NCBI RefSeq assembly: GCF_000372065.1
Contig: NZ_AQVB01000014.1
Coordinates: 1-64,000, forward strand
Source: Oligella urethralis DSM 7531
Lineage (GTDB): Bacteria > Pseudomonadota > Gammaproteobacteria > Burkholderiales > Burkholderiaceae_B
Reading direction: 5' to 3'
Length of the DNA: 64,000 bases
A model generated the notes under the pieces. It did no database searches. It saw nothing but the letters and a program-made list of their open reading frames with translations, and was not told the DNA's origin. Positions 38,292-47,919 of the stretch are shown here, one piece after another. The number at the start of each line of letters is the position of its first letter. Position 1 is the stretch's first letter. A program made the translations under genes and the position numbers.

Positions 38292-39125
38292 ATGTCTATT
38301 AAACGAATTGATGAGGCTTTTGCACGTTGTGGTGAGCGCACGGCATTAATCCCTTTTATTACTTGCGGTGACCCGAGTGCTGAAGCCACGCTAGCGATGA
38401 TGCATGCGATGGTTAAAAGTGGCGTGGATGTGATTGAATTGGGTGTGCCTTTTTCCGATCCAATGGCTGACGGTAAGGTGATTCAATTAGCCACCGAGCG
38501 GGCGATTGCTAATGGCATGACGCTTAAGGGAGTGATTGAGGTGGTGCGCCGGTTCCGTGAGGATAATCAGCATACGCCTATTGTGTTTATGGGTTACGCT
38601 AATCCGATTGAAGCGATGGGCTGGGAGCAATTTACGCAAGCGGCAGCAGAGGCTGGTGTGGATGGTGTGCTAATCGTGGATTATCCACCTGAGGAGTTCG
38701 CTGAGGTAGCGCCTTATTTTGAAGCAGCTGAGTTGGCACCAATTTTCTTGATCGCACCGACCTCTACGGATGAGCGTATTAAAAAGGTCGGTGAAATTGC
38801 CAAGGGTTATGTATACTATGTGTCACTTAAGGGGGTGACAGGCTCCGGCGCTTTAGATACGGATGATGTTAAAATCAAGGTTCAAAATATCAAGCGCTTT
38901 GTTAATATTCCCGTCGGTGTGGGCTTCGGGATACAGGACGTTGACAGTGCTCGCGCCATTGCTGCCGTGGCAGATGCGGTGGTGATTGGTAGTAAGTTAA
39001 TTACGACCGTACAGGATGCACTAGCGGGACAAGCTGAGGAGCGTCATGCCGAGTTGGCAGCTGCCGCTGCCGGCGCTTGGTTAGCCGATATTCGCCAAGG
39101 CCTTGATACATTTGAAAAAGAGTAA
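38292..39125 (+). CDS. trpA: Tryptophan synthase alpha chain
   Basis: 277 residues, TIM barrel. The catalytic Glu is in [16 protein letters not shown] (Asp in the same segment), followed by [13 protein letters not shown] and [12 protein letters not shown]. It cleaves indole-3-glycerol phosphate and channels indole to TrpB. It begins 12 bases after trpB, and accD follows after 5 bases, so all three are co-transcribed. Confidence 0.97.
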   Translation: MSIKRIDEAFARCGERTALIPFITCGDPSAEATLAMMHAMVKSGVDVIELGVPFSDPMADGKVIQLATERAIANGMTLKGVIEVVRRFREDNQHTPIVFMGYANPIEAMGWEQFTQAAAEAGVDGVLIVDYPPEEFAEVAPYFEAAELAPIFLIAPTSTDERIKKVGEIAKGYVYYVSLKGVTGSGALDTDDVKIKVQNIKRFVNIPVGVGFGIQDVDSARAIAAVADAVVIGSKLITTVQDALAGQAEERHAELAAAAAGAWLADIRQGLDTFEKE

Positions 39126-39130
39126 TATTC

Positions 39131-40003
39131 ATGAGTTGGTTAGATAAGATTTTACCCCCGCGAATTAATCGCGAAGATAAAAATACTAAACGCGTCCCCG
39201 AGGGTGTTTGGGTTAAGTGTCCAAGCTGTGACTCGGCACTTTATAGTGATGAGCTAAAAAAGGCCCTGAATGTGTGCCCTAATTGTGGTCACCATATGCG
39301 TCTTAATGCCCGTGCCCGGATTGATTCTTTATTGGATCCCGAGGGCAGGGTAAAGATTGGTGAGCATTTACGCTCCGCCGATCCGCTGAAGTTTAAGGAC
39401 TCTCGCCGCTATACCGAGCGTCTTAGTGAAGCGGTTAAAGACACCAAGGAAAGTGATGCGCTGGTGGTAGTGGGTGGCACCATTATGCGGATGCCGGCAA
39501 CCCTTGCTTGTTTTGAATTCGGCTTTATGGGCGGTTCAATGGGCTCGGTGGTGGGTGAGCTATTTGTGCGCGGGGTCCAGCATGCGATTGAAAATCGCAC
39601 TGCCTTTGTCTGTGTCAGTGCCTCCGGTGGGGCGCGTATGCAGGAGAGCTTGTTTTCGCTCATGCAAATGGCCAAGACTAATGCGATGCTAACTCGTTTG
39701 TCTGAGGCTGGTTTACCTTTTATCAGCATTCTGACCGATCCGACCATGGGTGGTGTGTCCGCTAGCTTTGCGTTTATGGGTGATGTGGTGCTGGCTGAGC
39801 CTAATGCTTTGGTGGGTTTTGCTGGTCCACGGGTGATTGAGCAGACAGTGCGTGAGCAATTGCCTGAGGGCTTCCAGCGTGCCGAGTTCCTGCTGCAAAA
39901 GGGTGCCTTAGATATGGTGGTGCATCGTAAGGAGATGCGCGAAACAGTTGCCCATCTGATTGCTTTATTAACCCAAAAGTCTGAACAGGCAGTGGGCGAA
40001 TAG
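39131..40003 (+). CDS. accD: Acetyl-CoA carboxylase carboxyltransferase subunit beta
   Basis: 290 residues. An N-terminal zinc ribbon with two CxxC pairs (VKCPSCDS and NVCPNCGHH) is followed by the crotonase-like carboxyltransferase core with [11 protein letters not shown] and [11 protein letters not shown]. With AccA it transfers the carboxyl group from biotin to acetyl-CoA, starting fatty-acid synthesis. It is the third gene of trpB-trpA-accD. folC, which often follows in this group, is absent; a terminator follows instead. Confidence 0.97.
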   Translation: MSWLDKILPPRINREDKNTKRVPEGVWVKCPSCDSALYSDELKKALNVCPNCGHHMRLNARARIDSLLDPEGRVKIGEHLRSADPLKFKDSRRYTERLSEAVKDTKESDALVVVGGTIMRMPATLACFEFGFMGGSMGSVVGELFVRGVQHAIENRTAFVCVSASGGARMQESLFSLMQMAKTNAMLTRLSEAGLPFISILTDPTMGGVSASFAFMGDVVLAEPNALVGFAGPRVIEQTVREQLPEGFQRAEFLLQKGALDMVVHRKEMRETVAHLIALLTQKSEQAVGE

Positions 40004-40029
40004 CCCGTCATTTTTTGTACGGATAGTGT

Positions 40030-40063
40030 AAAGGCCGGGATGCTTGTGTATCTCGGCCTTTTT
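40030..40063 (+). terminator. Terminator of trpB-trpA-accD
   Basis: AAAGGCCGGGAT pairs with ATCTCGGCCTTT (one G-T pair) around an eight-base loop, followed by T residues, 27 bases after the accD stop. Confidence 0.88.
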
Positions 40064-40135
40064 AGTTTGTTCAGGGAGATTGGTAAAGCGTTTGGCTTGG
40101 AAGAGACTTATCAGCAGCCGCAGCCTCCATAGCCC

Positions 40136-40450
40136 CTAAATTTGCAGAATAATAATTCCCATCACAATGATCGCCACGCCAGTGATGCCTTGTCTGCCTA
40201 AGCGCGACTTAAAGAGGATGCGATCAATGGCGACGGTACCTAAAATACCCAAGCTGCCCCAAACAGCATAGGCGATGCCCAGAGGAATATAACGTACGAC
40301 AAAACTCAGTAAAACAAAGGCCAAGATAATAAAGATAATACTGCCTGCGGCCCAGACTTTTTTCTTAAAGCCTTTGGAGCGTTTAACGCAATAATTGGCG
40401 AGGAGATCGAGCGTCACGGATCCTAATAATAAAGAGGCGGGAATAATCAT
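40136..40450 (-). CDS. mdtI: Small multidrug resistance family protein, MdtI-like subunit
   Basis: 104 residues, four membrane helices, SMR fold. It resembles MdtI: LDLLANYCVKRSKGFKKK in the first loop, and AYAVWGSLGILGTVA in helix 3. The membrane Glu of most SMR pumps is replaced in helix 1 (TLDLLAN has Asp). MdtJI is a hetero-oligomeric spermidine exporter in E. coli. Its start overlaps the end of the MdtJ-like gene by four bases, as usual for paired SMR genes. Confidence 0.82.
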   Translation of the reverse strand: MIIPASLLLGSVTLDLLANYCVKRSKGFKKKVWAAGSIIFIILAFVLLSFVVRYIPLGIAYAVWGSLGILGTVAIDRILFKSRLGRQGITGVAIIVMGIIILQI

Positions 40451-40833
40451 AGCGCCACCTCCGTGCTTGTGGATTGTTCTGCTGATGGTTTTGCTTTACT
40501 AGCGCTTTCATCCGCTGTGCTATCAAAGGTGATAAGCATGAGTCCTAGCATCATTAAGCCAATGGCAATAATCTCTTTGAGATTAAGGTACTCGCCAAAG
40601 AGCATTATACCCGCCATGGTCGTTAAGCTTAAGCCCAAGCCCTCCCAAATGGCGTAAGAAACGGCCAGTGGAATGCGCACGACGGCACGGGAAAAGGCAT
40701 AAAAGGAAAATGAAATCATGGCCACCATCAAGGGGTAACCAAGGAGCGGCGAACTTAGGGATGCATACTTCATGCCAATAGTACTAATTACCTCTGCCAC
40801 GATTGCCAGAAATAACATGAGCCAATAATACAT
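40447..40833 (-). CDS. mdtJ: Small multidrug resistance family protein, MdtJ-like subunit
   Basis: 128 residues from the ATG at 40833, which has GAGG upstream. Four membrane helices; the essential Glu is in AIVAEVISTIGMKYAS, and helix 3 has AYAIWEGLGL as in MdtJ. A polar tail of about 25 residues (Ser/Lys/Glu/Thr) follows. It pairs with the MdtI-like product and probably exports polyamines or small cations. A 22-residue in-frame extension upstream (to 40899) is rejected because it would precede helix 1 with charged residues and has no binding site. Confidence 0.82.
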   Translation of the reverse strand: MYYWLMLFLAIVAEVISTIGMKYASLSSPLLGYPLMVAMISFSFYAFSRAVVRIPLAVSYAIWEGLGLSLTTMAGIMLFGEYLNLKEIIAIGLMMLGLMLITFDSTADESASKAKPSAEQSTSTEVAL

Positions 40834-40923
40834 GTGAACCTCGTTTAGACGTCGCTTTTTGCTGTGATGGTACACGCCATAAGCGTCTTGTAATTGCAAT
40901 ACGTCTGAATTGTTAACTAGATG

Positions 40924-41005
40924 GTGTGTTAATGACGATTAAACACACAAAGGGAAGACAACTAAGAGGAAGGAATTGACGCTATCGGCCGCCGCGCCAG
41001 CCGAT
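40924..41005 (-). promoter_or_regulatory. Two inverted repeats in the mdtJI leader
   Basis: GTGTGTTAAT (40924-40933) pairs with ATTAAACACAC (40938-40948) with one bulged base and a four-base loop. ATCGGC (40984-40989) pairs with GCCGAT (41000-41005). They lie 90-170 bases upstream of the mdtJ start. Operator or leader hairpins are possible; neither has a T-run. Confidence 0.4.
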
Positions 41006-41253
41006 TTCGTAGAAATGGTGATGTTGAAGAAAGGGTGTAGAGAATTGAGGAACGATGCTTAAAAAAGACATAAAAAAGTTTCAGGAACCATTCGTGGTGG
41101 CAATTATAGCATGGATTCTATTCAAAGAAGGATGTCGCTGCTACATCGATGATTTCTGAAAACAATAAGCACTCCCTTAACTTAACACTAGCGCACATAC
41201 GGCCTCTCTAAACTGGTGTATTCATTGATTTTGCTCAACGTTTGACAGTGAGT

Positions 41254-41290
41254 CTAGGGTTTAGAATACAATTGTTAGGGTTAGCCCTAG
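41254..41290 (+). promoter_or_regulatory. TAGGG-type repeat array upstream of torE
   Basis: TAGGGTTTAG (41255-41264) and TAGGGTTAG (41276-41284) are direct repeats 21 bases apart, two helical turns. CCCTAG (41285-41290) is an inverted third copy, pairing with CTAGGG at 41254. It looks like a binding-site array for a regulator of the tor operon. The protein is unknown; no torR/torS is in the window. Confidence 0.4.
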
Positions 41291-41423
41291 TCTTTTAATT
41301 GTCACGCAGTATTTCTCTTTACAAAAATCTGCCATTGTGATGTATTAGAACGATTAGCGATGGTTTTCGACACAAAATTATGTAGCGCCAATCTTAAGTC
41401 CATTGTTGTATTTATTGACTTCA

Positions 41424-41453
41424 TTGCGTCATTTGATTTGCTTACACTATAAA
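41424..41453 (+). promoter_or_regulatory. Candidate torE-torC-torA promoter
   Basis: TTGCGT (41424-41429) and TATAAA (41448-41453), 18 bases apart, lie 72 bases upstream of the torE ATG. No clear FNR box (TTGAT-N4-ATCAA) was found near it. Confidence 0.4.
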
Positions 41454-41524
41454 CACCTTTGTGTTATTGTGATTTTTCTGTTAGCCTACTTTTCGTTGTT
41501 GTTTGAAGTTTTTTGGAGTCCGCT

Positions 41525-41719
41525 ATGAGTCAAACTCAATCTACCAATATCCAGGATCAAAAGACGCTTCAATCAGACGGCAAAAAAGTGTCAGAGTGGA
41601 AGCGCTTCTTATTAATGGGCTTTATCGTATTGCCTATTTTTACCTTGCTCCTCATCTGTGCTTATGGTTTTGCGGTTTGGTTCGGGCAAATGCTGTTTTG
41701 GGGGCCGCCTGGACCATAA
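41525..41719 (+). CDS. torE: TorE/NapE-like small membrane protein
   Basis: 64 residues. A polar N-terminus (residues 1-28, Gln/Ser/Lys-rich) is followed by one membrane helix (WKRFLLMGFIVLPIFTLLLI) and an aromatic end GFAVWFGQMLFWGPPGP, the mark of the NapE/TorE family. Its role in TMAO or nitrate respiration is not established. GGAG lies upstream of the ATG at 41525; the earlier in-frame start at 41513 is less likely. It precedes torC by about 140 bases, and torE-torC-torA is a known order. Confidence 0.88.
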   Translation: MSQTQSTNIQDQKTLQSDGKKVSEWKRFLLMGFIVLPIFTLLLICAYGFAVWFGQMLFWGPPGP

Positions 41720-41858
41720 GCAGGAGTTTTTATCGCCGTGTTAATGACGCTTGTGGAGAGCATAGGCGGCGGTTTTCTATTGAGAGTAGATGGGCTCAAA
41801 GTTAAGGGGTTGACTCGTCTGCTTTGTCTTTGCACACATAATTAAGGGTAATTTAGCG

Positions 41859-43109
41859 ATGAAAATTATCAAAGCTATATTTCGTGCGATCGCGAATCTA
41901 TTTCGCTGGATTTACGACTGGTTTACGCGTCCAGCGCGTCGCATTGGTTTAGGATTGTTGGTCACCGGCGGTTTTATTGCTGGGATTGGATTTTGGGCCA
42001 GTTTTAATGCCGGCATGAATTACACCAACACCGAGGAATTCTGTATTTCCTGTCATACGATGGGTGATAACTTATTACCAGAGCTTCAAAAGACGGTGCA
42101 CTGGAAGAATCGTACAGGGGTTCGTGCCTACTGTATGGATTGTCACGTACCACATAGCTTCACGGATAAAGTTGCACGTAAAATGCAAGCCTCACGTGAG
42201 GTCTTGAGCCACGTGGTGGGAACTATCGGTACCCGTGAAAAGTTTTTAGAGCACCGTCTCGTCTTGGCGCAACGTGAATGGGCACGTTTCAAGGCAAATA
42301 ATTCCAAGGAATGTCGTAACTGCCATGACTACGACAGTATGGACTTTGACAAGATGAAGGTTACTTCGCAAATGATGATGCGTAGTGCAGCAGAGCGTAA
42401 TGCCAGCTGCGTTGATTGTCACCGTGGTATTGCGCACGAATTGCCTGAGATCAAGGGTGCAGGTAACCCCGCCTTTGACTCCTTGTTATCTGAAGCCAGC
42501 CATGTGTCGGTCAAAGCGGGCGGTCATTATGTTTCCGTGGTACCACAAAAAATCTACGCAGATCAGACCTTAACTAAGGAAATCGGTTCTATTGAAGTCA
42601 GTACGCCTGTCAAAATCTTACAGAACGTTGATGGTGCTTTAGAAGTTGAATTGGATTTGTGGCGTAAAAACAAGGGGCTAGCGCGTGTTTGGTATAACAG
42701 CTTCGGTATGAACGTGACCAATGCCATTTTAAATCGTGATGTTCTCAAGGATTCAGATTTTATTGAGGTACTTGAGTCACGCATGGATGAAATGACTGGC
42801 TTGGAATGGCAAAAAGTCAGTGCGAGTGTTTGGATTGAGCCCGGTACCTTGTTAAACAGTGTGGAGCCAATTTGGGATATCGCACGTCATAGTTATGACA
42901 GCGCATGTAGTGTGTGTCACCGCCAGCCTCAACCTGCGTCGCATGATGCGAACCAATGGCCGGGCCTATTTGCCGGTATGGTGGGTTTCACCAATATGGA
43001 TAGTGAGACAGCCGACGTGGTGCTTAAGTACTTACAGCTGAATTCTTCTGACTTTGCTACCGCGAGTCAATCAGCGCTTGAGGGTACGATTCAATCTGCG
43101 CGTCCATAG
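41859..43109 (+). CDS. torC: Pentahaem c-type cytochrome TorC (NapC/NirT family)
   Basis: 416 residues. An N-terminal membrane anchor (about 28-50) is followed by four haem sites of the NapC/NirT part: CISCH, CMDCH, CRNCH and CVDCH. A fifth, CSVCH, lies in the C-terminal domain, giving the five-haem TorC pattern. It takes electrons from menaquinol in the inner membrane and gives them to TorA in the periplasm. The haems need the Ccm system encoded directly downstream. torA starts 17 bases later, with GGAGG before its ATG. Confidence 0.95.
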   Translation: MKIIKAIFRAIANLFRWIYDWFTRPARRIGLGLLVTGGFIAGIGFWASFNAGMNYTNTEEFCISCHTMGDNLLPELQKTVHWKNRTGVRAYCMDCHVPHSFTDKVARKMQASREVLSHVVGTIGTREKFLEHRLVLAQREWARFKANNSKECRNCHDYDSMDFDKMKVTSQMMMRSAAERNASCVDCHRGIAHELPEIKGAGNPAFDSLLSEASHVSVKAGGHYVSVVPQKIYADQTLTKEIGSIEVSTPVKILQNVDGALEVELDLWRKNKGLARVWYNSFGMNVTNAILNRDVLKDSDFIEVLESRMDEMTGLEWQKVSASVWIEPGTLLNSVEPIWDIARHSYDSACSVCHRQPQPASHDANQWPGLFAGMVGFTNMDSETADVVLKYLQLNSSDFATASQSALEGTIQSARP

Positions 43110-43126
43110 GGTTTAGGAGGATTTTT

Positions 43127-45667
43127 ATGTTTACACGTCGTCAATTTATTAAGGGGTTGGCAGCCACTGCGGGTGTGGCTTCAGTGCCTAGTTTTTTACT
43201 CGGTTCTTCCATTGTTAAGGCACAAGAAAGCACGACCATGCCTGATGCCAAGTTGGGTCGTTGGCGCTTTTCTGGTGCTCACTGGGGGGCTTTCCGCGCC
43301 CGTGTGGTAGCTGACCGTGTGGTTGAAATTAAGCCTTTTGAGTTTGATAAGCACCCGACGCCTATTTTAGATGGCACCATGGATGTGATTTATAGTGCCT
43401 CGCGTGTGCGTTATCCTATGGTGCGCTTGGATTGGTATCGTAAGCGTCAACATAGCGATCGTAGTCAACGTGGTGATAATCGTTTTATTCGCGTCAGTTG
43501 GGATGAGGCGCTGGATCTGTTGTACGAAGAGCTAGAGCGCATTCAAACCCAATACGGTCCGTGGGCTTTACACATTGCTAACGTCGGTTGGCGTTCGGTA
43601 GGTCAGGTACATAGCTGTGGTAACCACATGTTGCGTGCGGTGGGTATGCATGGTCATGGTGTTGGTACCGCAGGTGACTATTCTACTGGGGCTGGGCAGA
43701 TGATTATGCCCTATATTTTAGGTTCGACCGAGGTTTATTCTCAGGGTACCTCCTGGGATATTATCTTAGAAGAAACGGAGACCTTGATTTTCTGGGCTAG
43801 TGACCCGGTGAAGAATTTGCAAGTCGGTTGGAATACCGAAACACACGAGGCCTTTGCCTATCTTGAAAGGCTCAAAGCACGTATTGCCGAGGGCAAGATC
43901 AAGGTGATCACGGTTGATCCGGTCAAGAGTAAAACGCAAAATTACCTTGAGTGTGAGCAGCTCTATGTTAATCCAATGACAGATGTGGCCTTGATGTTGG
44001 CGATTGCGCATACCCTCTATACCGAAGAGCTGTATGACCGTCAGTTTATTGATGATTACGCTATGGGCTTTGACGACTTTACACCGTATCTGATGGGTAA
44101 AACCATTGATATGGTTGAAAAGACGCCAGAGTGGGCTGAAGCGATTTGTGGTGTGCCGGCTGAACGCATCCGTGAATTAGCACGTTTAATGGCCGGTAGT
44201 CGCACGCAATTGATGTTTGGTTGGGCTATTCAGCGTCAACAGCATGGTGAGCAACCATATTGGATGGGGGCGATTATTGCCACCATGCTGGGTCAGTTTG
44301 GTTTGCCGGGTGGCGGTATTAGTTACTCACACCACTATAGCTCGGTGGGGGTTAACTCCTCCGGTGCCTCAATGCCGGGTAGCTTCCCCTTAAACTTGGA
44401 TACCGGACGTACGCCAAAGCATAATAGCACCGACTATAAGGGTTATAGTTCAGTGATTCCAGTTGCTCGAGTAGTTGATGCCTTGTTGGAGCCTGGTAAA
44501 AAGATCAACTTTAATGGCAATGAGGTGACCTTACCACCTTATAAAATGGCCGTTTTCTCCGGTAGTAACCAGTGGCACCGTCACCAGGATCGTAACCGCA
44601 TGAAGCGGGCGTATTTAGAGCTGGAGACAGTACTATCAGTAGACTATAACTGGACCGCTACATGTCGTTTTGCCGATATTGTGTTGCCGGCGTGTACCCC
44701 CTATGAGCGCAATGACTTAGATGCTTATGGTTCCTACTCGAACCGTGGGATTATTGCGATGCATAAATTAGTCGATCCTTTGTATCACTCCCGTTCCGAC
44801 TTTGATATTTGGCGTGATTTTGCCCGTCGTATGAATCGCGATATCGAATACAGTCGCAATATGGACGAGATGCAATGGGTGCGTTTCTTGTACGATGAGT
44901 GTCGTGCAGAAAATATGCGCAAAGATATCCCGATGCCGCCGTTTGAGGAGTTTTGGGAAACCGGCTATGTGCTGTTTCCAGAAGGGCCGAATTGGGTACG
45001 TCATGCCGCCTTCCGCGAGGATCCAGAGGTGAATGCCTTAGGGACACCGTCTGGCTACATTGAAATTTTTAGTCGTCGTATTGCGAGCTACGGTTACGAG
45101 GATTGCCCGGGCCATCCGATTTGGATGGAGAAGATCGAGCGTTCGCATGGGGGACCTGGTTCTGACAAGTATCCTTTATGGTTACAGTCGGTGCACCCGG
45201 ATACGCGCTTGCACTCGCAAACGAATGAATCCGAAACTCGTCGTGCCGTCTATACGGTGCAAGGTCGAGAGCCAATCTATATGGGACCCGAAGATGCGAT
45301 GGCGCGCGGTCTTAAGTCTGGTGATTTAGTACGGGTATTTAATGACCGCGGCCAATTGCTCGCCGGTTTGGTGGTGTCGCCTAACTTCCCTAAGGGTATT
45401 GTACGCATTCAAGAGGGGGCATGGTATGGTCCGACAGGGCCAGAAATCGGCGCCTTGGATACCTACGGTGACCCGAATACCTTGACCCTGGATATTGGTA
45501 CCTCGCAGTTAGCGCAGGGACCAAGTGCCAATACTTGCTTGGTGGAAGTGGAGTTTTTCCGTGGCGAAGCGCCGCCAGTCACTTCTTTCGGTGGTCCGAT
45601 TGAGGTCGATATCCATGGTAACCCAGTGGAGCGACAGCCGGAGCCGGAAGAGGAGAAAGCGCTTTAA
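43127..45667 (+). CDS. torA: Trimethylamine-N-oxide reductase TorA
   Basis: 846 residues. A twin-arginine signal (TRRQFIKG, hydrophobic core, SIVKAQ end) is followed by a molybdopterin oxidoreductase of the DMSO/TMAO reductase type. The Mo-ligating Ser is S186 in [10 protein letters not shown], and the C-terminal dinucleotide-binding domain has [15 protein letters not shown]. It reduces TMAO to trimethylamine in the periplasm as terminal electron acceptor. TorD is encoded downstream after two hairpins. The last residues are Pro/Glu-rich. Confidence 0.95.
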   Translation: MFTRRQFIKGLAATAGVASVPSFLLGSSIVKAQESTTMPDAKLGRWRFSGAHWGAFRARVVADRVVEIKPFEFDKHPTPILDGTMDVIYSASRVRYPMVRLDWYRKRQHSDRSQRGDNRFIRVSWDEALDLLYEELERIQTQYGPWALHIANVGWRSVGQVHSCGNHMLRAVGMHGHGVGTAGDYSTGAGQMIMPYILGSTEVYSQGTSWDIILEETETLIFWASDPVKNLQVGWNTETHEAFAYLERLKARIAEGKIKVITVDPVKSKTQNYLECEQLYVNPMTDVALMLAIAHTLYTEELYDRQFIDDYAMGFDDFTPYLMGKTIDMVEKTPEWAEAICGVPAERIRELARLMAGSRTQLMFGWAIQRQQHGEQPYWMGAIIATMLGQFGLPGGGISYSHHYSSVGVNSSGASMPGSFPLNLDTGRTPKHNSTDYKGYSSVIPVARVVDALLEPGKKINFNGNEVTLPPYKMAVFSGSNQWHRHQDRNRMKRAYLELETVLSVDYNWTATCRFADIVLPACTPYERNDLDAYGSYSNRGIIAMHKLVDPLYHSRSDFDIWRDFARRMNRDIEYSRNMDEMQWVRFLYDECRAENMRKDIPMPPFEEFWETGYVLFPEGPNWVRHAAFREDPEVNALGTPSGYIEIFSRRIASYGYEDCPGHPIWMEKIERSHGGPGSDKYPLWLQSVHPDTRLHSQTNESETRRAVYTVQGREPIYMGPEDAMARGLKSGDLVRVFNDRGQLLAGLVVSPNFPKGIVRIQEGAWYGPTGPEIGALDTYGDPNTLTLDIGTSQLAQGPSANTCLVEVEFFRGEAPPVTSFGGPIEVDIHGNPVERQPEPEEEKAL

Positions 45668-45683
45668 GCCTTGTCTTAGGGCG

Positions 45684-45716
45684 TGTAATGGCTCCTGCGT
45701 CGTCAGGAGCCTTACA
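45684..45716 (+). terminator. Strong hairpin after torA
   Basis: TGGCTCCTG and CAGGAGCC form an 8-bp G+C-rich stem with a six-base loop, extended by TGTAA/TTACA. There is no T-run. It may slow or process the transcript and protect the torECA mRNA 3' end, not end transcription. Confidence 0.6.
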
Positions 45717-45749
45717 GGTCAAGCCTTTCGCTATTAGTACTTAATTACT

Positions 45750-45778
45750 AAAAGGCTGCACAAGTGGCGCAGCCTTTT
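45750..45778 (+). terminator. Rho-independent terminator between torA and torD
   Basis: AAAAGGCTGC pairs with GCAGCCTTTT around a nine-base loop, ending in TTTT. It lies 69 bases upstream of torD, so torD-ccm is partly or wholly separated from torECA in expression. Confidence 0.75.
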
Positions 45779-45846
45779 GTGACTGAAGCATTCAATTACA
45801 TTATCCGCTAACAACAGGCTGGATTTTCTATTTTTACGCTAAGCAA

Positions 45847-46590
45847 ATGATGGATTTAGAGCTAGAACAACACTGGAAACAAATCAACCAACAACGCGCC
45901 GCTTTTTATGGCTGGTTTGCTGGCGCTTTTGCGAGCGAGTTATCAAAACAGGCCTTTGCCTTTTATAGCAGCGCACAGCTAGATAGCTTATTGGCAGTGC
46001 TTGAGCATATTGGTTTCGAGCAGGAAGTGGCACGCTTGCAAGCTTTTACCTCAACACTTGAGGGAACAGAGGATGAGCGCATTGAGCTAATGGCGGATTT
46101 TGCCTCCTGCTTTTTGTTGGATAGTCGTCAATCCGCCTTACCCTATGCCTCCTATTATTTGAGTGAAGAAAAGTTGCTTTACGGCGAAGCCAATCAGCGC
46201 ATGAGTGATTTTTTACAAGGGAATCAGTTGCAGTTGCACGAGGATTTCAGAGAACCGGCTGATCATTTGGTGGTTTATTTGGCGGTGATGGCGGATTGGT
46301 GTAGCGAGGTGGCCGAGTTAAACGATCCGCACGAGATTGAACGTCAGGTCAATGAGCAGTATGAATTCCTCAGCGAGGCCTTGCTTTCTTGGTTGCCGCA
46401 GTGGGCAGAACGGCTCGAACAAATTCCACATTTGCGTTATACCTTTTATCCTGCCATGGGTCAGTTACTCTTAAGCTATGTGCGTGCTGATGCCCAAGCC
46501 ATGCGTTATGAGCCTGCGAATGAGCAAGCGCTGACTGAAGACGATACAGCAGTTTCAGCCTCCCCGAGTCACAAGCAGACCCTCCACTAA
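45847..46590 (+). CDS. torD: TorD-family chaperone of TorA
   Basis: 247 residues, all-helical TorD/DmsD family. The marks are RAAFYGWFAGAFASEL near the N-terminus, FASCFL, PYASYYLSEEKLLYG and EPADHLVVYLAVMADWC. It binds the TorA Tat signal and helps cofactor loading before export. A polar tail of about 35 residues follows the domain. It stops two bases before ccmA, so it may be transcribed with the ccm genes. Confidence 0.9.
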   Translation: MMDLELEQHWKQINQQRAAFYGWFAGAFASELSKQAFAFYSSAQLDSLLAVLEHIGFEQEVARLQAFTSTLEGTEDERIELMADFASCFLLDSRQSALPYASYYLSEEKLLYGEANQRMSDFLQGNQLQLHEDFREPADHLVVYLAVMADWCSEVAELNDPHEIERQVNEQYEFLSEALLSWLPQWAERLEQIPHLRYTFYPAMGQLLLSYVRADAQAMRYEPANEQALTEDDTAVSASPSHKQTLH

Positions 46591-46592
46591 TC

Positions 46593-47252
46593 GTGGCAAA
46601 GGCATTATTAAAGGCACAAGACCTGAGTCTTAGGCGCCGAGACCGATTGCTTTTTGAGCAGCTATGCTTTGAGATTTACCCGTCGCAGCTGTGGCATCTA
46701 CGTGGCCCGAACGGTAGTGGTAAAAGCTCCTTATTGGATGTTTTAGTCGGTTTAACGAGCGCTGATAGCGGTGAGGTGCTTTGGTATGAAGCAGGCGCTC
46801 AAGCGTCCCGGGACGGTGTTTTTGCTCCGGCTCTCGCAAGGCGCCGTGCGTGCTTTCACTATTGCCGTCAACAAACGGCGGTGAATCTGAGGTTGAGCGT
46901 GCGTGAGAATATCGAGCGACAAGCCCTGTGGGCTAATAGTCGCTTCTCGACAGCACAACTTTTGACGTGGGCTGAGGAAGTGGAGCTGTTAGCACTGTTA
47001 GATGAGCCGGCTGCCTTCTTATCCCAAGGTCAAAAAAAGCAAATCGCCTTAGCGCGACTGCGTTTATTTGGACAACGGGCTTTGTGGCTTCTGGATGAGC
47101 CGTTTAATTCCCTGGATCAGCTAGCGGTTGAGCGTCTTGAACATTGGATAGCTGAGCATATCGCTACCGGTGGGGCGGCCATTTTGGTGAGTCACACCGA
47201 GCAATGTCAGACCTTGCCGGTGCATACATTGCGGTTATCGGGCACGGTATGA
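46593..47252 (+). CDS. ccmA: Cytochrome c biogenesis ABC transporter ATP-binding protein CcmA
   Basis: 219 residues. Walker A is GPNGSGKSSLLD, the signature FLSQGQKKQIALARL, and Walker B LWLLDEPFNSLD. With CcmB and CcmC it frees haem-loaded CcmE for cytochrome c maturation. The start is GTG two bases after the torD stop. It is smaller than general ABC ATPases, as usual for CcmA. Confidence 0.95.
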   Translation: MAKALLKAQDLSLRRRDRLLFEQLCFEIYPSQLWHLRGPNGSGKSSLLDVLVGLTSADSGEVLWYEAGAQASRDGVFAPALARRRACFHYCRQQTAVNLRLSVRENIERQALWANSRFSTAQLLTWAEEVELLALLDEPAAFLSQGQKKQIALARLRLFGQRALWLLDEPFNSLDQLAVERLEHWIAEHIATGGAAILVSHTEQCQTLPVHTLRLSGTV

Positions 47253-47271
47253 GAGAGGGAGTAGCGGCGTG

Positions 47272-47919
47272 ATGTTGTTTTTATCATTGACTGCGCATGA
47301 AGTGCGATTGATGCTCAAAAATCGTTCAGCGATATACCGAAGCGTTTTCTTTTTGTTATTGGTAGCAGCCTTATTTCCTTTAGCCATCAGTGGCGAGCCG
47401 GCGTTTTTGCGACAAATCGGCTTAGGCGTGATGATGATTGCAGCTTTATTAGCTAATTTATTATCACTTTCACTGATCTTTGAGGACGATTTTCAAGATG
47501 GTAATTTAGCGCAAATGTTGTTGTCGCCGATTGATGCGGTTTACTTTATTTATAGTAAGATGCTTGCGCACTGGTTGTGCATTTGCGTGCCTTTATTACT
47601 CGGGGCCTTGTTATTAGCGCTACAGTATCATTTTGAGTTTGAACAATTTGTTCTGGTTTTGCCCTTATTGTGCTTTTTTAGCTTGATTCTCACAGCGATC
47701 GGTACCTTAGCGGCGGCGTTGACGGTGGGTTTATCGCAAAGTTTATTGCCCGCCTTGTTGTATATTCCGCTGTGTGTTCCTGCGCTGATTTTTGCGGCAG
47801 GGGCCTTAGATGAGCAGAATTATTTAGCCCACTTGCAATTATTAATCGCTTGCGCTTTATTTTCTTGGTTATTTTTTCCATGGGCATCGCGTTTTGCGCT
47901 TAAAACTACCTATGAATAA
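47272..47919 (+). CDS. ccmB: Haem exporter protein CcmB
   Basis: 215 residues from the ATG at 47272 (a GTG at 47269 adds one). About six membrane helices; typical parts are EVRLMLKNRSAIY, SLIFEDDFQDGNLAQMLLSP and YFIYSKMLAHWLCI. It forms the membrane part of the CcmAB ABC complex. It overlaps ccmC by eight bases. Confidence 0.94.
   Translation: MLFLSLTAHEVRLMLKNRSAIYRSVFFLLLVAALFPLAISGEPAFLRQIGLGVMMIAALLANLLSLSLIFEDDFQDGNLAQMLLSPIDAVYFIYSKMLAHWLCICVPLLLGALLLALQYHFEFEQFVLVLPLLCFFSLILTAIGTLAAALTVGLSQSLLPALLYIPLCVPALIFAAGALDEQNYLAHLQLLIACALFSWLFFPWASRFALKTTYE

Larger units (their letters stand above)
40834..41524. other. Divergent non-coding region between mdtJI and torE
   Basis: 691 bases without a convincing gene. 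Towards mdtJ it holds two inverted repeats (40924-40948 and 40984-41005) in the likely mdtJI leader, and a minus-strand TATAAT at 41103-41108. Towards torE it holds TAGGG-type repeats at 41254-41290 and a promoter-like pair at 41424-41453. I looked for guanidine-riboswitch hairpins upstream of the SMR genes and did not find a convincing one. Confidence 0.6.

Noticed and set aside
40834-41100. Guanidine riboswitch upstream of the SMR genes
   Set aside because: The inverted repeats present do not show the ACG-type loops or other conserved bases of known guanidine classes.
41503-41805. A 100-codon + strand frame overlapping torE
   Set aside because: Different frame from the recognisable NapE/TorE protein, with no domain or start context of its own.
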